Assembly (NCBI GenBank): GCA_016195405.1 | Contig: JACPZP010000054.1 | Location: 1-64,000 of the forward strand | Origin: Planctomycetota bacterium | GTDB lineage: Bacteria > Planctomycetota > Planctomycetia > Gemmatales > Gemmataceae | Length of the DNA stretch: 64,000 nucleotides | Direction of reading: 5' to 3' | Shown here: piece after piece, positions 8,098-16,555 of the stretch | Numbering within the stretch: the stretch's first letter is position 1 | How the letters are laid out: each line of letters opens with the position of its first letter | Position numbers and translations under genes: made by a program | The notes under the pieces: model-generated | What the model saw: only the letters and a program-made list of their open reading frames with translations | Databases searched by the model: none | What the model was told of the DNA's origin: nothing

Positions 8098-8757
8098 CTA
8101 CTTATGCAGTTCCCAATTGAATTCTCCCTGATACGGAAGCGCTTGCCGCGTGTCGCTGTTACGGCGATAACGCCAGTAGCGTAGTTCGAAGGTGCCGCCG
8201 CGATCGAAGGTCACGTAGCGGTCAGCGGGATCGTCGGCGTCCGGCCTGTCTTCATTCCATGAAAACGAGTGGGCGCCGGCGTAACGCATCAAGCTGAGCC
8301 AGACTCGGTCCGCCGGCAGCATGCTGCGCGTGGAGGCCTCATTATCCAAGCGTGGCTCGAAGCTCATGAAGCTCTCATGCCACGGCAGCGTTTCGAGGGC
8401 GCAGAGTAAGAATCCCGCCGCGAGGTAGCCGATGAGCAGGCCAAACACGGCGCCACCCGCCTGCTGCACATAGCCGATGTAAATGACCTGGTTCGGGCAG
8501 AGGTTGTTGGCGATCATTCGCAGCATGCCGAGCGAAAATGCGAAAAGGCCGATGAGGACGAAGAAGTCCTCGTAGCCGGAAAGGAAGGTGCGCTGCAAGG
8601 TGGAATCGAGGATGTCGGCCAGAGGTTCCCAGAAGTTGAAAGTGATCAACCCCGCGAGCACCACGTTGACGAGGGTGCAACACGCGGTGTACAGACCCTC
8701 GCGCCATTGGGCATAGGCGACGATGATCATGATCAGGATGGTAATGAAAGTTAACAT
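8098..8757 (-). CDS. CvpA-like integral membrane protein
   Basis: This 219-residue protein has an N-terminal hydrophobic half with four likely membrane helices (MLTFITILIMIIVAYAQWREG, a second near 25-45, a third around FFVLIGLFAFSLGML, a fourth around GAVFGLLIGYLAAGFLLCAL). A soluble C-terminal part of about 90 residues is rich in aromatic residues and arginine. The helix pattern and the Gly-rich third and fourth helices fit the CvpA/colicin V production family. It starts 5 bases after the stop of the GspE-like gene and so is the last gene of the hisF-pilT-gspE run. Its role there is unknown. Confidence 0.65.
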   Translation of the reverse strand: MLTFITILIMIIVAYAQWREGLYTACCTLVNVVLAGLITFNFWEPLADILDSTLQRTFLSGYEDFFVLIGLFAFSLGMLRMIANNLCPNQVIYIGYVQQAGGAVFGLLIGYLAAGFLLCALETLPWHESFMSFEPRLDNEASTRSMLPADRVWLSLMRYAGAHSFSWNEDRPDADDPADRYVTFDRGGTFELRYWRYRRNSDTRQALPYQGEFNWELHK

Positions 8758-8762
8758 GCAGA

Positions 8763-10580
8763 TTATTTGCTTACACGGAGCAACTCCTGGATGGACGTGC
8801 CGCCTTCGAGAACCTGGCGCAGGCCGTCTTCATATAGGTAGCGCATGCCGCTCTTGACGGCTTCTTGGCGGATGGCATTCAAGTTCGGGTTCTCGCGGAT
8901 CATGTCGCGAATCTTGTCGGTCAGCACCAGCAGCTCGAACACGCCGGTCCGTTTGAAGTAGCCCGTGTTGCCGCAGCGCTCGCAAACAAGTTCCTCGTCG
9001 GTGACGCGTTTGTTCTTGGCCTTGGCCTCCTCGTTGCGCTCGGCAAGCTCCTCCTCGGTCGGCGGTCGGTAGAAGAACTTGATCTTTTCCGCCGGCAGGT
9101 TTGCTTTCCGCAGCAGCTCCGGGTTCGGTTTGTACTTGACCTTGCAGCGGGCGCATAACAGCCGCACCAGCCGCTGACCCAAGACGGCGTTGAGTGCGCT
9201 GGCGATCATGAAAGGCTGCACGCCCAGGTCCAGAAGCCGGCCGAGGGCCGTCACGGTGTCGTTGGCATGGATGGTGCTGAAGACCAAGTGCCCGGTCTGG
9301 GCGGCCTGGCAGGCGATCTCGGCCGTTTCCTGATCGCGGATTTCGCCGATCATGATCACGTCCGGGTCCTGCCGCAGGATGCTGCGCAGCTCCGACGCGA
9401 AGGTCTTGCCGGCTTTGACGTTCACTTCAATCTGGGTCACGTGGTCCAACTGATATTCGACCGGATTCTCGATGGTGATGATGTTTTGCTGCAGGCGGTC
9501 GATCTCGTTCAGGCACGCGTAGAGCGTGGTGCTTTTGCCGGCGCCCGTCGGCCCGCACACCACGAGCATGCCGTGCGGCTGCGTCACCAGGCCGTGAATT
9601 TGGTCGCGCATCTTGTCGCGCATGCCGAGCTGCGTGAGATTGATGATTTGTTGCGATTTGTCGAGGATGCGCATCACCATTTTTTCGCCGGCCACGCCGC
9701 CTGCCGTGGCGACGCGGAAGTCGACGAGGCGCTCTTCCACCTGGGCCGAAAAGCTGCCGTCTTGCGGCTTGCGCTTTTCGGTGATGTCCATGTTGGACAG
9801 CACCTTGAAAATGTTGATGACCGCCTCGCCCATGTGGCGGCTAAAGGGAGTCACCGTGTTCAGGATGCCGTCGACGCGGAAGCGGACCGCCATCTCCTCT
9901 TTGGTCGGCTCCATGTGAATGTCGGTGACACGCGTGGTGACGGCCTCGTAAACCATCTCCAAGGCGCCTTTGTATCCTCGCGACTCCTGAGCGCGCTTCA
10001 CGCGGTTGGGATCCTCTTCCTTTTGGTCGAATCCGCGGCCGATGAAGCGCACCGGCACGCGCGGCCCTTTGCCCTTTCTGCCGCCTTCGCCGATGTTCAG
10101 GCGTAGGTAGCGGCGCAGCAGGGACCGGAGGTGCTTCTTGGTGAGGACGCGCTCGTCGTAGCGCACTTTTTGATTGCGGATGTTGGCGTACCACAAGCCG
10201 ATGCCCACAAAGAACAGAATGAATGCGAGCAGGCCCAGCCAGAAAAACGGAATGATCCAAACGGCGATCAGCCCGAGGGCGCCGGCCGTGGTCATGAGCG
10301 GGTTCCAAAGGAACGTGTCGAGCTTCAAGTCTTGGGAATCGCTGTCGACCCAGCTGCACAGGCTCACCCAAATGAAGTAAATGAGGAGAATTGCGGCGAG
10401 CTTGTAGATGCTGAAATAAAAGCCGGGCCCGCGCGGGAACGACGGCTGCTGCGCCCACAAGAGTTGATCGGCGCCCAGAATAAGCGTGAGCGCCAGCAGA
10501 AACGACTGGGCCAGGCAATCGGGTCGGCGAGCGGGGCGGCACAAGTAGAGATGGGCCAGTCTATTAAACAGCAGCCTCAT
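8763..10580 (-). CDS. GspE/PulE/PilB-type secretion or pilus ATPase with membrane N-terminus
   Basis: The 605-residue protein has a type II secretion / type IV pilus assembly ATPase core in its C-terminal two thirds: Walker A GPTGAGKST near residue 345, the Asp-box region (ENPVEYQ), Walker B in DPDVIMIGEIRD, the His-box (GHLVFSTIHANDT), and two CxxC pairs (CARC near 475, CERC near 532) that usually bind zinc. The N-terminal 150 residues are unusual. In place of the usual MshEN domain there are about four membrane helices (for example FLLALTLILGADQLLW, LAAILLIYFIWVSL, LGLIAVWIIPFFWLGLLAF). The ATPase would therefore be fixed in the membrane. The start chosen is ATG 10580 (MRLLFNRL); an upstream TTG at 10616 is possible. 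pilT lies directly upstream. Confidence 0.88.
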   Translation of the reverse strand: MRLLFNRLAHLYLCRPARRPDCLAQSFLLALTLILGADQLLWAQQPSFPRGPGFYFSIYKLAAILLIYFIWVSLCSWVDSDSQDLKLDTFLWNPLMTTAGALGLIAVWIIPFFWLGLLAFILFFVGIGLWYANIRNQKVRYDERVLTKKHLRSLLRRYLRLNIGEGGRKGKGPRVPVRFIGRGFDQKEEDPNRVKRAQESRGYKGALEMVYEAVTTRVTDIHMEPTKEEMAVRFRVDGILNTVTPFSRHMGEAVINIFKVLSNMDITEKRKPQDGSFSAQVEERLVDFRVATAGGVAGEKMVMRILDKSQQIINLTQLGMRDKMRDQIHGLVTQPHGMLVVCGPTGAGKSTTLYACLNEIDRLQQNIITIENPVEYQLDHVTQIEVNVKAGKTFASELRSILRQDPDVIMIGEIRDQETAEIACQAAQTGHLVFSTIHANDTVTALGRLLDLGVQPFMIASALNAVLGQRLVRLLCARCKVKYKPNPELLRKANLPAEKIKFFYRPPTEEELAERNEEAKAKNKRVTDEELVCERCGNTGYFKRTGVFELLVLTDKIRDMIRENPNLNAIRQEAVKSGMRYLYEDGLRQVLEGGTSIQELLRVSK

Positions 10581-10672
10581 GTCTGACTGCGCATCCTGAA
10601 CGGTGAGCGTGAGCAAGAATCCATCTATCCGATATGGTACGGAAAACGGAAACGGGGTTCATTTTCCTTTCA

Positions 10673-11869
10673 TTAGAGAATTCCAGGCGCCGAAACTTTG
10701 ATGCCTTTGAGGGCCATCTTGAGCTGGTCGGGATTGCTCGACACCTCCAGGGCCACCGAGCGCTCGATGTCGCCGCGCTCCACCAGCTGGCGCAGGTTTT
10801 CGTTGAAATCGACCATGCCTTCCAAGTAGCCGATGCGGATCGCGTCGGGGAGCTTCTTGTCCTCGGCCCGCGAAATCAGCTCGCGAATAATGGGATTGAC
10901 GATCATGATCTCATTGGTCGGCACGCGGCTCTTGCCGGGCCTGATGCTCTTGACGAGCTTTTGGGCGACGATGGCGCGAAGGTTGTTCGCCAGCCCTTGG
11001 CGGATGGCCGGGTGCTTGAGGGCCGGGAACAGGTCGAGGATACGGTTGATGGAGCTGGGCGCCGTCGAGGCATGGATCGTGCCGAACACCAGATGCCCGG
11101 TCTCGGCCGCTTGGATGGCGGCTTCGAAGGTTTCGATGTCGCGCAGCTCACCGATCAAGATGACGTCAGGGTCTTGACGCACGGCGTCCTTGAGAGCCTT
11201 GGACCAATCGCGCGAATCGAGGCCGATCTCGCGCTGGTTGATGTAGGATTTCTTGTCGCTGAAGACGTATTCAATGGGATCCTCGATGGTGAGGATGTGG
11301 AGGTATTCGCGCTCGGCGATGTAATCGAGCATCGACGCGATGGTGGTGCTCTTGCCGCTGCCGGTGACGCCGGCCAGGATGACCATGCCGTCGGGGTAAT
11401 TGCAAAGCTTTTCGATGCTGGGGGGCAGCCCGAGGTCGGCGAAACTGGGAATGACGTTGTTGACGCGCCGCGACACCAGCGACAGCCGGCCACGCTGCTT
11501 GAAGAGGCTCACGCGGAATCGGCTTTCGTCGTTGCCGACCACATAAGAAAAGTCGACGCCGCCCTCCTCCTCTAGAATTTTTCGATGACTCGGAGCTAGG
11601 AGCGGCAATAGCAGGCGCTCCATGTCCTCCTGGGTCAGCGGGCGCATCTCCATGCGCCGGATATCGCCTTTGAGCCGCATCATCGGCGGCTGCCCGACCT
11701 TGAGATGCAAGTCCGAAGCTTGATGCTTCATGGTCATGCGAAAGAGCTTGTTGACTTCCGGCTCTTTCTTGGGTTCGGCCGGACCTTTGAGATCGAGGGC
11801 AATGCTCGGTTCATCGGCGCCGTTGGAGGCTTCGTGAGCGGCAACACTTTCGGCATCGTTGGAGGCCAT
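10673..11869 (-). CDS. pilT: PilT-family twitching motility (pilus retraction) ATPase
   Basis: This 398-residue hexameric ATPase drives retraction of type IV pili. The first 45 residues are an acidic, low-complexity extension absent from typical PilT (about 345-370 residues). The family pattern follows: HQASDLHLKVGQPP, Walker A GVTGSGKSTT near 165, Asp-box TIEDPIEYVF, Walker B DPDVILIGELRD, and the His-box GHLVFGTIHAS. It lies between a DUF3634 gene and the membrane-anchored GspE-like ATPase on the same strand, so extension-type and retraction-type motors are encoded together. No pilin or PilC gene lies in this window. Confidence 0.9.
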   Translation of the reverse strand: MASNDAESVAAHEASNGADEPSIALDLKGPAEPKKEPEVNKLFRMTMKHQASDLHLKVGQPPMMRLKGDIRRMEMRPLTQEDMERLLLPLLAPSHRKILEEEGGVDFSYVVGNDESRFRVSLFKQRGRLSLVSRRVNNVIPSFADLGLPPSIEKLCNYPDGMVILAGVTGSGKSTTIASMLDYIAEREYLHILTIEDPIEYVFSDKKSYINQREIGLDSRDWSKALKDAVRQDPDVILIGELRDIETFEAAIQAAETGHLVFGTIHASTAPSSINRILDLFPALKHPAIRQGLANNLRAIVAQKLVKSIRPGKSRVPTNEIMIVNPIIRELISRAEDKKLPDAIRIGYLEGMVDFNENLRQLVERGDIERSVALEVSSNPDQLKMALKGIKVSAPGIL

Positions 11870-11949
11870 CGAAAATCTCCTGGGTATCTCCGCTTGCAGG
11901 TAAGCGCGCTCATTATCTAGAATTTCGCGTCAATTCGCAAGCGCCGGTT

Positions 11950-12279
11950 TCAATCGCATCGTTTGCCGGCGCTCCATCCCGACACAGTCCACCAGTTTCG
12001 CAGTTGCTGGCAAGCGGCAGGTGGGAACTCGCGCGAGAAATCCAGCCGGATGCGCTGACCGTGGGCGCGGCCCGCGATGCGACCCCTCCAAATCCCGAAT
12101 GCGGCCACGGCCTCGCGAATGCGCTCGAGCAATGCGCCGGTGACTTTGCCGTGGGCGACGCGCGGCGCTCCACTTTCGATGCGGATAACGAACAGGCACG
12201 GCGGCCGGCTGGCTTTCCACAGGGCGCCGATGATCAATCCGGCAAGCGCAATTCCGATGATGCTCGAGAGGGCTTCCAC
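11950..12279 (-). CDS. DUF3634 family small membrane protein
   Basis: The 109-residue protein has one N-terminal membrane helix (SIIGIALAGLIIGALW, about 5-20). A small domain follows with FVIRIESGAPRVAHGKV, LLERIREAVAAFGI, GRIRLDFS-type strands and PPAACQQLRNWW. This is the DUF3634 pattern found widely in planctomycetes; the function is unknown. The last residues (VSGWSAGKRCD) extend slightly past the family's usual end at RNWW. It lies 37 bases downstream of hisF and about 80 bases upstream of pilT on the same strand, which suggests co-transcription. Confidence 0.75.
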   Translation of the reverse strand: MEALSSIIGIALAGLIIGALWKASRPPCLFVIRIESGAPRVAHGKVTGALLERIREAVAAFGIWRGRIAGRAHGQRIRLDFSREFPPAACQQLRNWWTVSGWSAGKRCD

Positions 12280-12316
12280 TGTCGCCGCCGTCCACCGATT
12301 GAAAGGGACTGAGAAG

Positions 12317-13087
12317 TCAAAGCCTCACGGGCACGCCGCGTGCCGCTAGATATTTCTTGGTATCTTTGATGCCGTATTCGTCGTAGTGAAAAATACTCGC
12401 TGCGAGGGCGGCATCCGCTTTCCCGATGGTAAGAACGTCAACCAAGTGCTCGGGTTTGCCGGCGCCGCCGCTTCCGACCACCGGGATCGACACCGCCATC
12501 GCGACGGCGCGCGTCATCTCCAAATCATACCCCGCTTTGGTGCCATCGGCGTCCATCGAAGTCAAAACAATCTCACCGGCGCCAAGCTCTTCGACCTTGC
12601 GCGCCCACGCGACTGCCTCGATGCCTGTGGGCACGCGGCCGCCGTTGATGTGGACCTCCCAGACAACGCGTCCATCGTCCTTCTTAACGCGGCGCGGATC
12701 GATGTTGACCACCGTGGCACAACTACCGAATTTGCCGGCGATCTCGGTCACGAGCGCGGGATTCTTGACGGCCGCCGAGTTGATGCTTACCTTCTCCGCC
12801 CCGGCCTGGATCAGGCGAACCGCGTCTTCGAGGGTGCGAATGCCGCCGCCGACGGTGAAGGGCATGAAGATCTCGTCGGCAACGCGGCGGACGACGTCGA
12901 GCATGATTTCGCGTCCCTCGTGCGTGGCGCTGATGTCGAGAAAGACGAGTTCGTCGGCGCCGTCTTCCTCATAGCGGCGCGCAATCTCAACCGGATCGCC
13001 GGCGTCGCGCAAGTTTAGGAATTTGATTCCTTTGACTACGCGGCCGCGATCGACGTCCAGACAGGGGATGATGCGCTTAGAGAGCAC
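12317..13087 (-). CDS. hisF: Imidazole glycerol phosphate synthase subunit HisF
   Basis: HisF is the cyclase half of the HisH-HisF enzyme. It converts PRFAR and ammonia to imidazole glycerol phosphate and AICAR in histidine synthesis. The 256-residue TIM barrel is full length: [15 protein letters not shown] (catalytic Asp11), [11 protein letters not shown], the phosphate loop [17 protein letters not shown] (second catalytic Asp), and [14 protein letters not shown] near the end. hisH and other his genes are not next to it. It heads a minus-strand run into pilus ATPase genes, an unusual setting for a his gene. Confidence 0.96.
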   Translation of the reverse strand: MLSKRIIPCLDVDRGRVVKGIKFLNLRDAGDPVEIARRYEEDGADELVFLDISATHEGREIMLDVVRRVADEIFMPFTVGGGIRTLEDAVRLIQAGAEKVSINSAAVKNPALVTEIAGKFGSCATVVNIDPRRVKKDDGRVVWEVHINGGRVPTGIEAVAWARKVEELGAGEIVLTSMDADGTKAGYDLEMTRAVAMAVSIPVVGSGGAGKPEHLVDVLTIGKADAALAASIFHYDEYGIKDTKKYLAARGVPVRL

Positions 13088-13176
13088 GTTCTAAGCCTTT
13101 GTCAGAACAAGCTCAATCTAAAGCGGGCGATTCAATTTGCAAATGGAAACTGATAATTCGCGATTTTCATTTTTTC

Positions 13177-13223
13177 AAAAAAAACAGGGGCCCCACTCTT
13201 GCAAGCAAGCGTGAGAACCCCTG
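13177..13223 (-). terminator. Rho-independent terminator downstream of the 51-residue membrane protein gene
   Basis: On the minus strand CAGGGG (13223-13218) and its partner CCCCTG end at 13185, with a further partly paired stem between them, followed by eight T (13184-13177). It fits termination of the small gene at 13348-13503 before hisF. Confidence 0.7.
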
Positions 13224-13265
13224 TCTCGGTGGAGGATGCCGCCCCGTTTTCTGTTCCGCAAAGAT

Positions 13266-13338
13266 GGACGGATTGGAAATCCGTCCTACGCTGGGGAAAG
13301 CGGGGCCTTAGCCGGGCGGCTACCGATAGGCCGCCCGG
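13266..13338. repeat. Two short hairpins between small gene and terminator
   Basis: At 13266-13286, GGACGGATT and AATCCGTCC form a perfect 9-bp stem with a 3-base loop. This is the same family as the long hairpin at 21688-21748. At 13312-13338, CCGGGCGGC and GCCGCCCGG form a second perfect 9-bp stem just after the stop of the small minus-strand gene. Confidence 0.75.
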
Positions 13339-13347
13339 GACAATAAA

Positions 13348-13503
13348 TCACTCAACTACGCCGTTGGCCATGACCCAGAGCATGAAAGCGACGCGCTGCC
13401 GCAACTGCTGTTGCTTCAGCATCAGCTTGTCATGGTAGGCCCGCCAAACGTAGAACAGGCCAGCGACCGCCAAGCTGGCGGTGCCACAAACGATGGTCGA
13501 CAT
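13348..13503 (-). CDS. Small single-helix membrane protein, 51 residues
   Basis: The frame runs from ATG at 13503 to TGA at 13348. It encodes a hydrophobic N-terminus (STIVCGTASLAVAGLFYVW) that should span the membrane, then a charged helix (RAYHDKLMLKQQQLRQRVA) and FMLWVMANGVVE. It resembles small hypothetical proteins seen in planctomycete genomes, but I cannot name a family with certainty. A strong terminator lies downstream (13177-13223), which supports it as a real transcription unit. No clear ribosome-binding site is visible, as is common in this phylum. Function unknown. Confidence 0.6.
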   Translation of the reverse strand: MSTIVCGTASLAVAGLFYVWRAYHDKLMLKQQQLRQRVAFMLWVMANGVVE

Positions 13504-13687
13504 GGGAGGAGACCTTTGAGGGGGAAACCCTGAGATTGTTGATATCCAAATCTAGCTCACCGGAGCCGGGCGGGCAAATCCGATTTTCCCGATTTTGCCG
13601 CGCTTGCCGCTTGCGGTTTCTCATTTTTCCCGCTAAACGGAGTGTATCCAAGCGAAGGTCACCTTCCGTTTGCGGGAGACGCCCGCC

Positions 13688-14215
13688 ATGCTCGAGCGAC
13701 ACGACCTGCTAGTGCGTCCATGGACCCGCGCCGTCACGGCCGAGCCGATGGTCAAGATTGAAGCCGGCGCCTGGGTCCGAGCGATTCTGGACCCGGAAAC
13801 CGACCGCCCGCTTGGATTCGCCCATCTGAAATCGCCGTTGCCGGCGTTTGTCTCCTGGCTCGGCGGCCAGAGCATCCGCGTCTACGAAACCGACGACGCC
13901 TCGCTCCTCGCCACCGTGCGTCAGCCCCTCGGCCTCGGGCGGCGCTGGCGCGTCTGGGACGCCGACGAGCACCCAGTCGGCAGTTTCTACGGGATGGTTC
14001 TTCAAAATCAATTCAACCAGCGCTTAGCCGAGCTGGAAGACCAGGTCGAGGGTGAAGTGTTTCAGGGCGCGACCGGCGTGGAGTTGGGTTGGGTTCACGC
14101 GCGCAAAGATGAAAGCGATTTATTGCACTTCAACAAGTACACGGCCGAGCGCAGCCCCTTCGTGCGGATGGTGATGCTGGGGTTCGTCATTTGCCGCGGA
14201 AAGCTGCCTGGATAG
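13688..14215 (+). CDS. Hypothetical protein, scramblase/LURP-like beta-barrel fold suspected
   Basis: The 175-residue protein is rich in short beta strands, with a repeated pattern of tag-like turns: ILDPETDRPLGFAHLK, IRVYETDDASLLATVRQP, WRVWDADEHPVGSFYG. This strand-turn-strand pattern (a value, a two-acid turn, then a small hydrophobic strand) resembles the Tubby/LURP-one/scramblase superfamily. It ends in a hydrophobic segment (VRMVMLGFVICRGKLPG) like the last helix of that fold. The assignment is pattern-based and unproven. ATG 13688 is preferred because GGGAG lies eight bases upstream. The gene stands alone and ends in a large hairpin. Confidence 0.5.
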   Translation: MLERHDLLVRPWTRAVTAEPMVKIEAGAWVRAILDPETDRPLGFAHLKSPLPAFVSWLGGQSIRVYETDDASLLATVRQPLGLGRRWRVWDADEHPVGSFYGMVLQNQFNQRLAELEDQVEGEVFQGATGVELGWVHARKDESDLLHFNKYTAERSPFVRMVMLGFVICRGKLPG

Positions 14216-14218
14216 TTG

Positions 14219-14296
14219 TTTAGCCGCGAGCCAACGGCGAGCGCGGGCGTGTCGCACGGGGATGCGGTCCGCGCTCGCCGTTGGCTCGCGGCTAAA
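14219..14296. repeat. Perfect 28-bp inverted repeat, bidirectional terminator-like hairpin
   Basis: Arms 14219-14246 and 14269-14296 are perfect inverse complements (outer part TTTAGCCGCGAGCC), with a 22-base loop. It fills the space between two convergent genes. A second copy of the family lies at 30176-30277. Confidence 0.9.
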
Positions 14297-14297
14297 C

Positions 14298-14963
14298 TCA
14301 TTCAACCAACTCGCCGCGCAGGCCGGCAAGGCCCTCGCTGCCCAGGGGGATTACTTGGCCGCCGACGTCGAGCTTGAACAGATCGTCGAGCGGTTGATGG
14401 CTGAGGAAGCGAACCGTGGAGCCGGGGACGAGACCTAAGGTCTGCCAGCGCCTTAGCCGAGCCGGGTTGTCGTCCTGCACCTCGCGGATGATGACGCATT
14501 GGCCGGCGCGGAATTGATCGAGCGGGCGCAGGTTGCGCTTCTTGAGATTGCCCTTGGCGCTCGGGATGGGATGGCCATGCGGGTCTTCGAGCGGCTCGCC
14601 CAGATGCTTCGCCAAGGCCTCCTCCAGGCGCGGCGAAATGGCGTGTTCGAGAGCATCGGCTTCGGCATCGACCTCGCTCCAGTCCAGACCAAGAACCCGC
14701 GTCAGAAACAACTCGAGCAGCCGATGCCGCCGGATGACGCGCCGGGCCTGAGCGATCCCCGTTTTCGTCAGGCAAGCGCCCCGGCCGGCTTCGTAGCGAA
14801 TTAAGCCCGCTTCCGCAAGTCGCTTGAGCATGCCGGTGACCGAAGGCGCCCGCACCTTCAAGCGGCCCTTGATGTCGACAGGCGACACCATTTGATCCGC
14901 TCCGCCGAGGCTGTGGATCGCCTTGAGATAATCCTGCACGGCGGGAGTAACGTGGTCATTCAT
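14298..14963 (-). CDS. Metal-dependent transcriptional regulator, DtxR/MntR family
   Basis: The 221-residue protein has an N-terminal winged helix (VQDYLKAIHSLGG, VSPVDIKGRLKVRAPSVTGMLKRLAEAGLI), a dimerisation and metal-binding helix region (RRHRLLELFLTRVLGLDWSEVDAEADALEHAIS with the Glu and His residues used by this family), and a C-terminal FeoA/SH3-like domain (from about 150: LDQFRAGQCVIIREV). It should be an iron or manganese-responsive repressor. No transporter gene adjoins it; the feoAB operon is 30 kb away. ATG 14963 is chosen over a start at 14975 because the HTH begins directly after it. It may be co-transcribed with the membrane-protein genes that precede it. Confidence 0.88.
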   Translation of the reverse strand: MNDHVTPAVQDYLKAIHSLGGADQMVSPVDIKGRLKVRAPSVTGMLKRLAEAGLIRYEAGRGACLTKTGIAQARRVIRRHRLLELFLTRVLGLDWSEVDAEADALEHAISPRLEEALAKHLGEPLEDPHGHPIPSAKGNLKKRNLRPLDQFRAGQCVIIREVQDDNPARLRRWQTLGLVPGSTVRFLSHQPLDDLFKLDVGGQVIPLGSEGLAGLRGELVE

Positions 14964-14985
14964 GGTGTCAATCATAAGGGGCCAA

Positions 14986-15699
14986 TCATGCCAAAGCCAG
15001 CGGCAGCGCCCAGGTCAGCCATAGCGACAAGCCGAAGCAAAAGCGCAAGCCGACTTGCAGATTCACCCACCAGAGCGTGGTGTTGAGCAAGTTGCTGGCG
15101 GCGATCAAGGCTTTGCGAACCTCCTCGGCTACCATCTTCCGCGGATTGATGAATCCGAAGGTGACGACGCGAACGACGTGGGCGGTGTGTGAACGCAGCC
15201 AATATTCGGCCTGGTCGAAGTACTTCTCCATTTCCTGGCGATCGAAGCGGCCGACGCGGATCATGCCGTAGGCGTCGACGGCGAACATAGCCAAGCCGAG
15301 CGGAATGACGGCGATGAGCGCCGGCCAATGCACCCATAGACTGCTGAGCGTCAAGCCCGAGGGCGGTTGGCCGGCATCGGGCCAAATCCAACGCGACGCG
15401 ATGAGCTGGACGACGGACAACGCCAGGGCAAGGACGGCGGGCGCGGCCGTCGCCCAGGTCATGAAGATGGTGCGGTGCTCCTTCATCAATTTCAGGAGCA
15501 AAGGCCAGCGTTTCGATCCGCCCCAAATCAGCTTGCCGATGTTCTGATATTGCTCGTAGCGGCGAATGGTGCCAACGAAGAATGTAAACATGAAGTAAAA
15601 GTCAAGGAAGTGGATCAGGTTCAAGTGTGCGATTCCGGTCATGCTTTCAAGAACGGCATCTCTTACTGCAGCTTCCGAGGTCACTGAATCCAGAACCAT
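14986..15699 (-). CDS. Hypothetical multi-pass membrane protein
   Basis: The 237-residue protein has about four hydrophobic segments: FLDFYFMFTFFVGTI (about 32-46), WATAAPAVLALALSVVQLI, ALIAVIPLGLAMFAVDAYG, and a C-terminal LRFCFGLSLWLTWALPLALA. A charged region of about 60 residues (RVGRFDRQEMEKYFDQAEYWLRSH) lies between the third and fourth. No family was recognised. Its 5' end overlaps the 3' end of the next upstream gene by 19 bases, which indicates translational coupling in one operon. An internal ATG at codon 20 is an alternative start. Confidence 0.65.
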   Translation of the reverse strand: MVLDSVTSEAAVRDAVLESMTGIAHLNLIHFLDFYFMFTFFVGTIRRYEQYQNIGKLIWGGSKRWPLLLKLMKEHRTIFMTWATAAPAVLALALSVVQLIASRWIWPDAGQPPSGLTLSSLWVHWPALIAVIPLGLAMFAVDAYGMIRVGRFDRQEMEKYFDQAEYWLRSHTAHVVRVVTFGFINPRKMVAEEVRKALIAASNLLNTTLWWVNLQVGLRFCFGLSLWLTWALPLALA

Positions 15700-16097
15700 G
15701 GAAAGGCTGGACGTTTCGGTTGCGATTCTCGGTAATAGCGCTTTGATATCTTTTTGTCAGTAACTGCACCTTCCTCGTCCAAATACACCCTGATTTTGAC
15801 ATCGTCCGCTAACCAATCAAGCCATCGCCCCGAAGGAGCGGCAGTCACTCCAAATTCACGATAAGACAGAGCTAAGCCTGGGCCATAGTCACCTGGCGGC
15901 ACTCCCAAGAGATTCTCCAGGTCGCGCTCGGTCATCCCGTGCTCAATACGAGCAAAAGTCCCACGTGTGATCCGATGCTCTAGCGTAACCGGCAAGTGGA
16001 GTGTCTTAACGGCGAATGCATCCGTTTGAATTAGCAAACACAGCGTCCCAAGTAACACAATTAACACCAACCACACGACAAAGAGTCTTGCCTTCAT
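15681..16097 (-). CDS. Small anchored protein with BamE/SmpA-like GMT motif
   Basis: The 138-residue protein has an N-terminal membrane anchor or signal (RLFVVWLVLIVLLGTLCLL). Its soluble domain contains FARIEHGMTERDLENLLGVPPG. A helix with GMT..DL..LLG, followed by strands, is the hallmark of the small SmpA/OmlA-BamE-like fold. The C-terminus (VYLDEEGAVTDKKISKRY) is the usual closing strand pair. It is probably a periplasm-facing protein of unknown role. The gene upstream (16128-16502) encodes a second protein with the same motif, so this looks like a diverged tandem pair. ATG 16097 is preferred over one at 16121. Confidence 0.6.
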   Translation of the reverse strand: MKARLFVVWLVLIVLLGTLCLLIQTDAFAVKTLHLPVTLEHRITRGTFARIEHGMTERDLENLLGVPPGDYGPGLALSYREFGVTAAPSGRWLDWLADDVKIRVYLDEEGAVTDKKISKRYYRESQPKRPAFPWFWIQ

Positions 16098-16127
16098 GCA
16101 CAGCGTCCACGCACTAAACACCCTTTT

Positions 16128-16502
16128 TCACATGTGAAGCCATCGGCGCATTTTTTGCCAAAATGTCTCCGGGTTATCTTTGCTCAATGCTTTGTAGGTA
16201 ACTTTTCCATCTTTATCAAATCCAACTAAGACCCTCGGGGTATGCTCCCTCCAGTATTTTAGGTATCCTTGGTCCTTGTTTCCTGGAATTGAGTATTCTG
16301 CCCCTTGCGATCCCAGTATTCTGTCCACTTCCTTCTCCGTCATGCCAATGTCAATGCTTTCCAGTTCCTCCGTGGTAAGTGCTCGAGCCCTGTGGCCCGA
16401 TCCAATCAGGCACGAGGCTAGCATCAGAAGAAAAACCGTGACAAAGAAGAGCATAAAGACGTTTCTTATCGTTGTCTGGTCAAATTGCCGCTCAAACGCC
16501 AT
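16128..16502 (-). CDS. Small lipoprotein-like protein with BamE/SmpA-like motif
   Basis: The 124-residue protein has an N-terminal hydrophobic segment (VFMLFFVTVFLLMLASCLIG). The Cys after LMLAS could be a lipoprotein acylation site. The domain that follows carries LTTEELESIDIGMTEKEVDRILG, matching the SmpA/BamE-like motif (GMT..EV..ILG), then strands ending in VLVGFDKDGKVTYKAL. It is the upstream member of a tandem pair with the gene at 15681-16097, separated by 30 bases. Roles in envelope assembly are plausible from the fold, but nothing in the context proves them. Confidence 0.6.
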   Translation of the reverse strand: MAFERQFDQTTIRNVFMLFFVTVFLLMLASCLIGSGHRARALTTEELESIDIGMTEKEVDRILGSQGAEYSIPGNKDQGYLKYWREHTPRVLVGFDKDGKVTYKALSKDNPETFWQKMRRWLHM

Positions 16503-16555
16503 TGCCGACTCCTGAGCTACAGAGGAGTCTATCGTCCGAAGCTCTCTTGCAACGG

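Noticed and set aside
9267-10106. Plus-strand frame of 279 codons opposite the GspE-like gene
   Set aside because: Antisense shadow of the Walker A/B region with His/Asp/Ala-rich composition.
10634-11575. Plus-strand frame of 313 codons opposite pilT
   Set aside because: Antisense to a well-conserved ATPase; no independent support.
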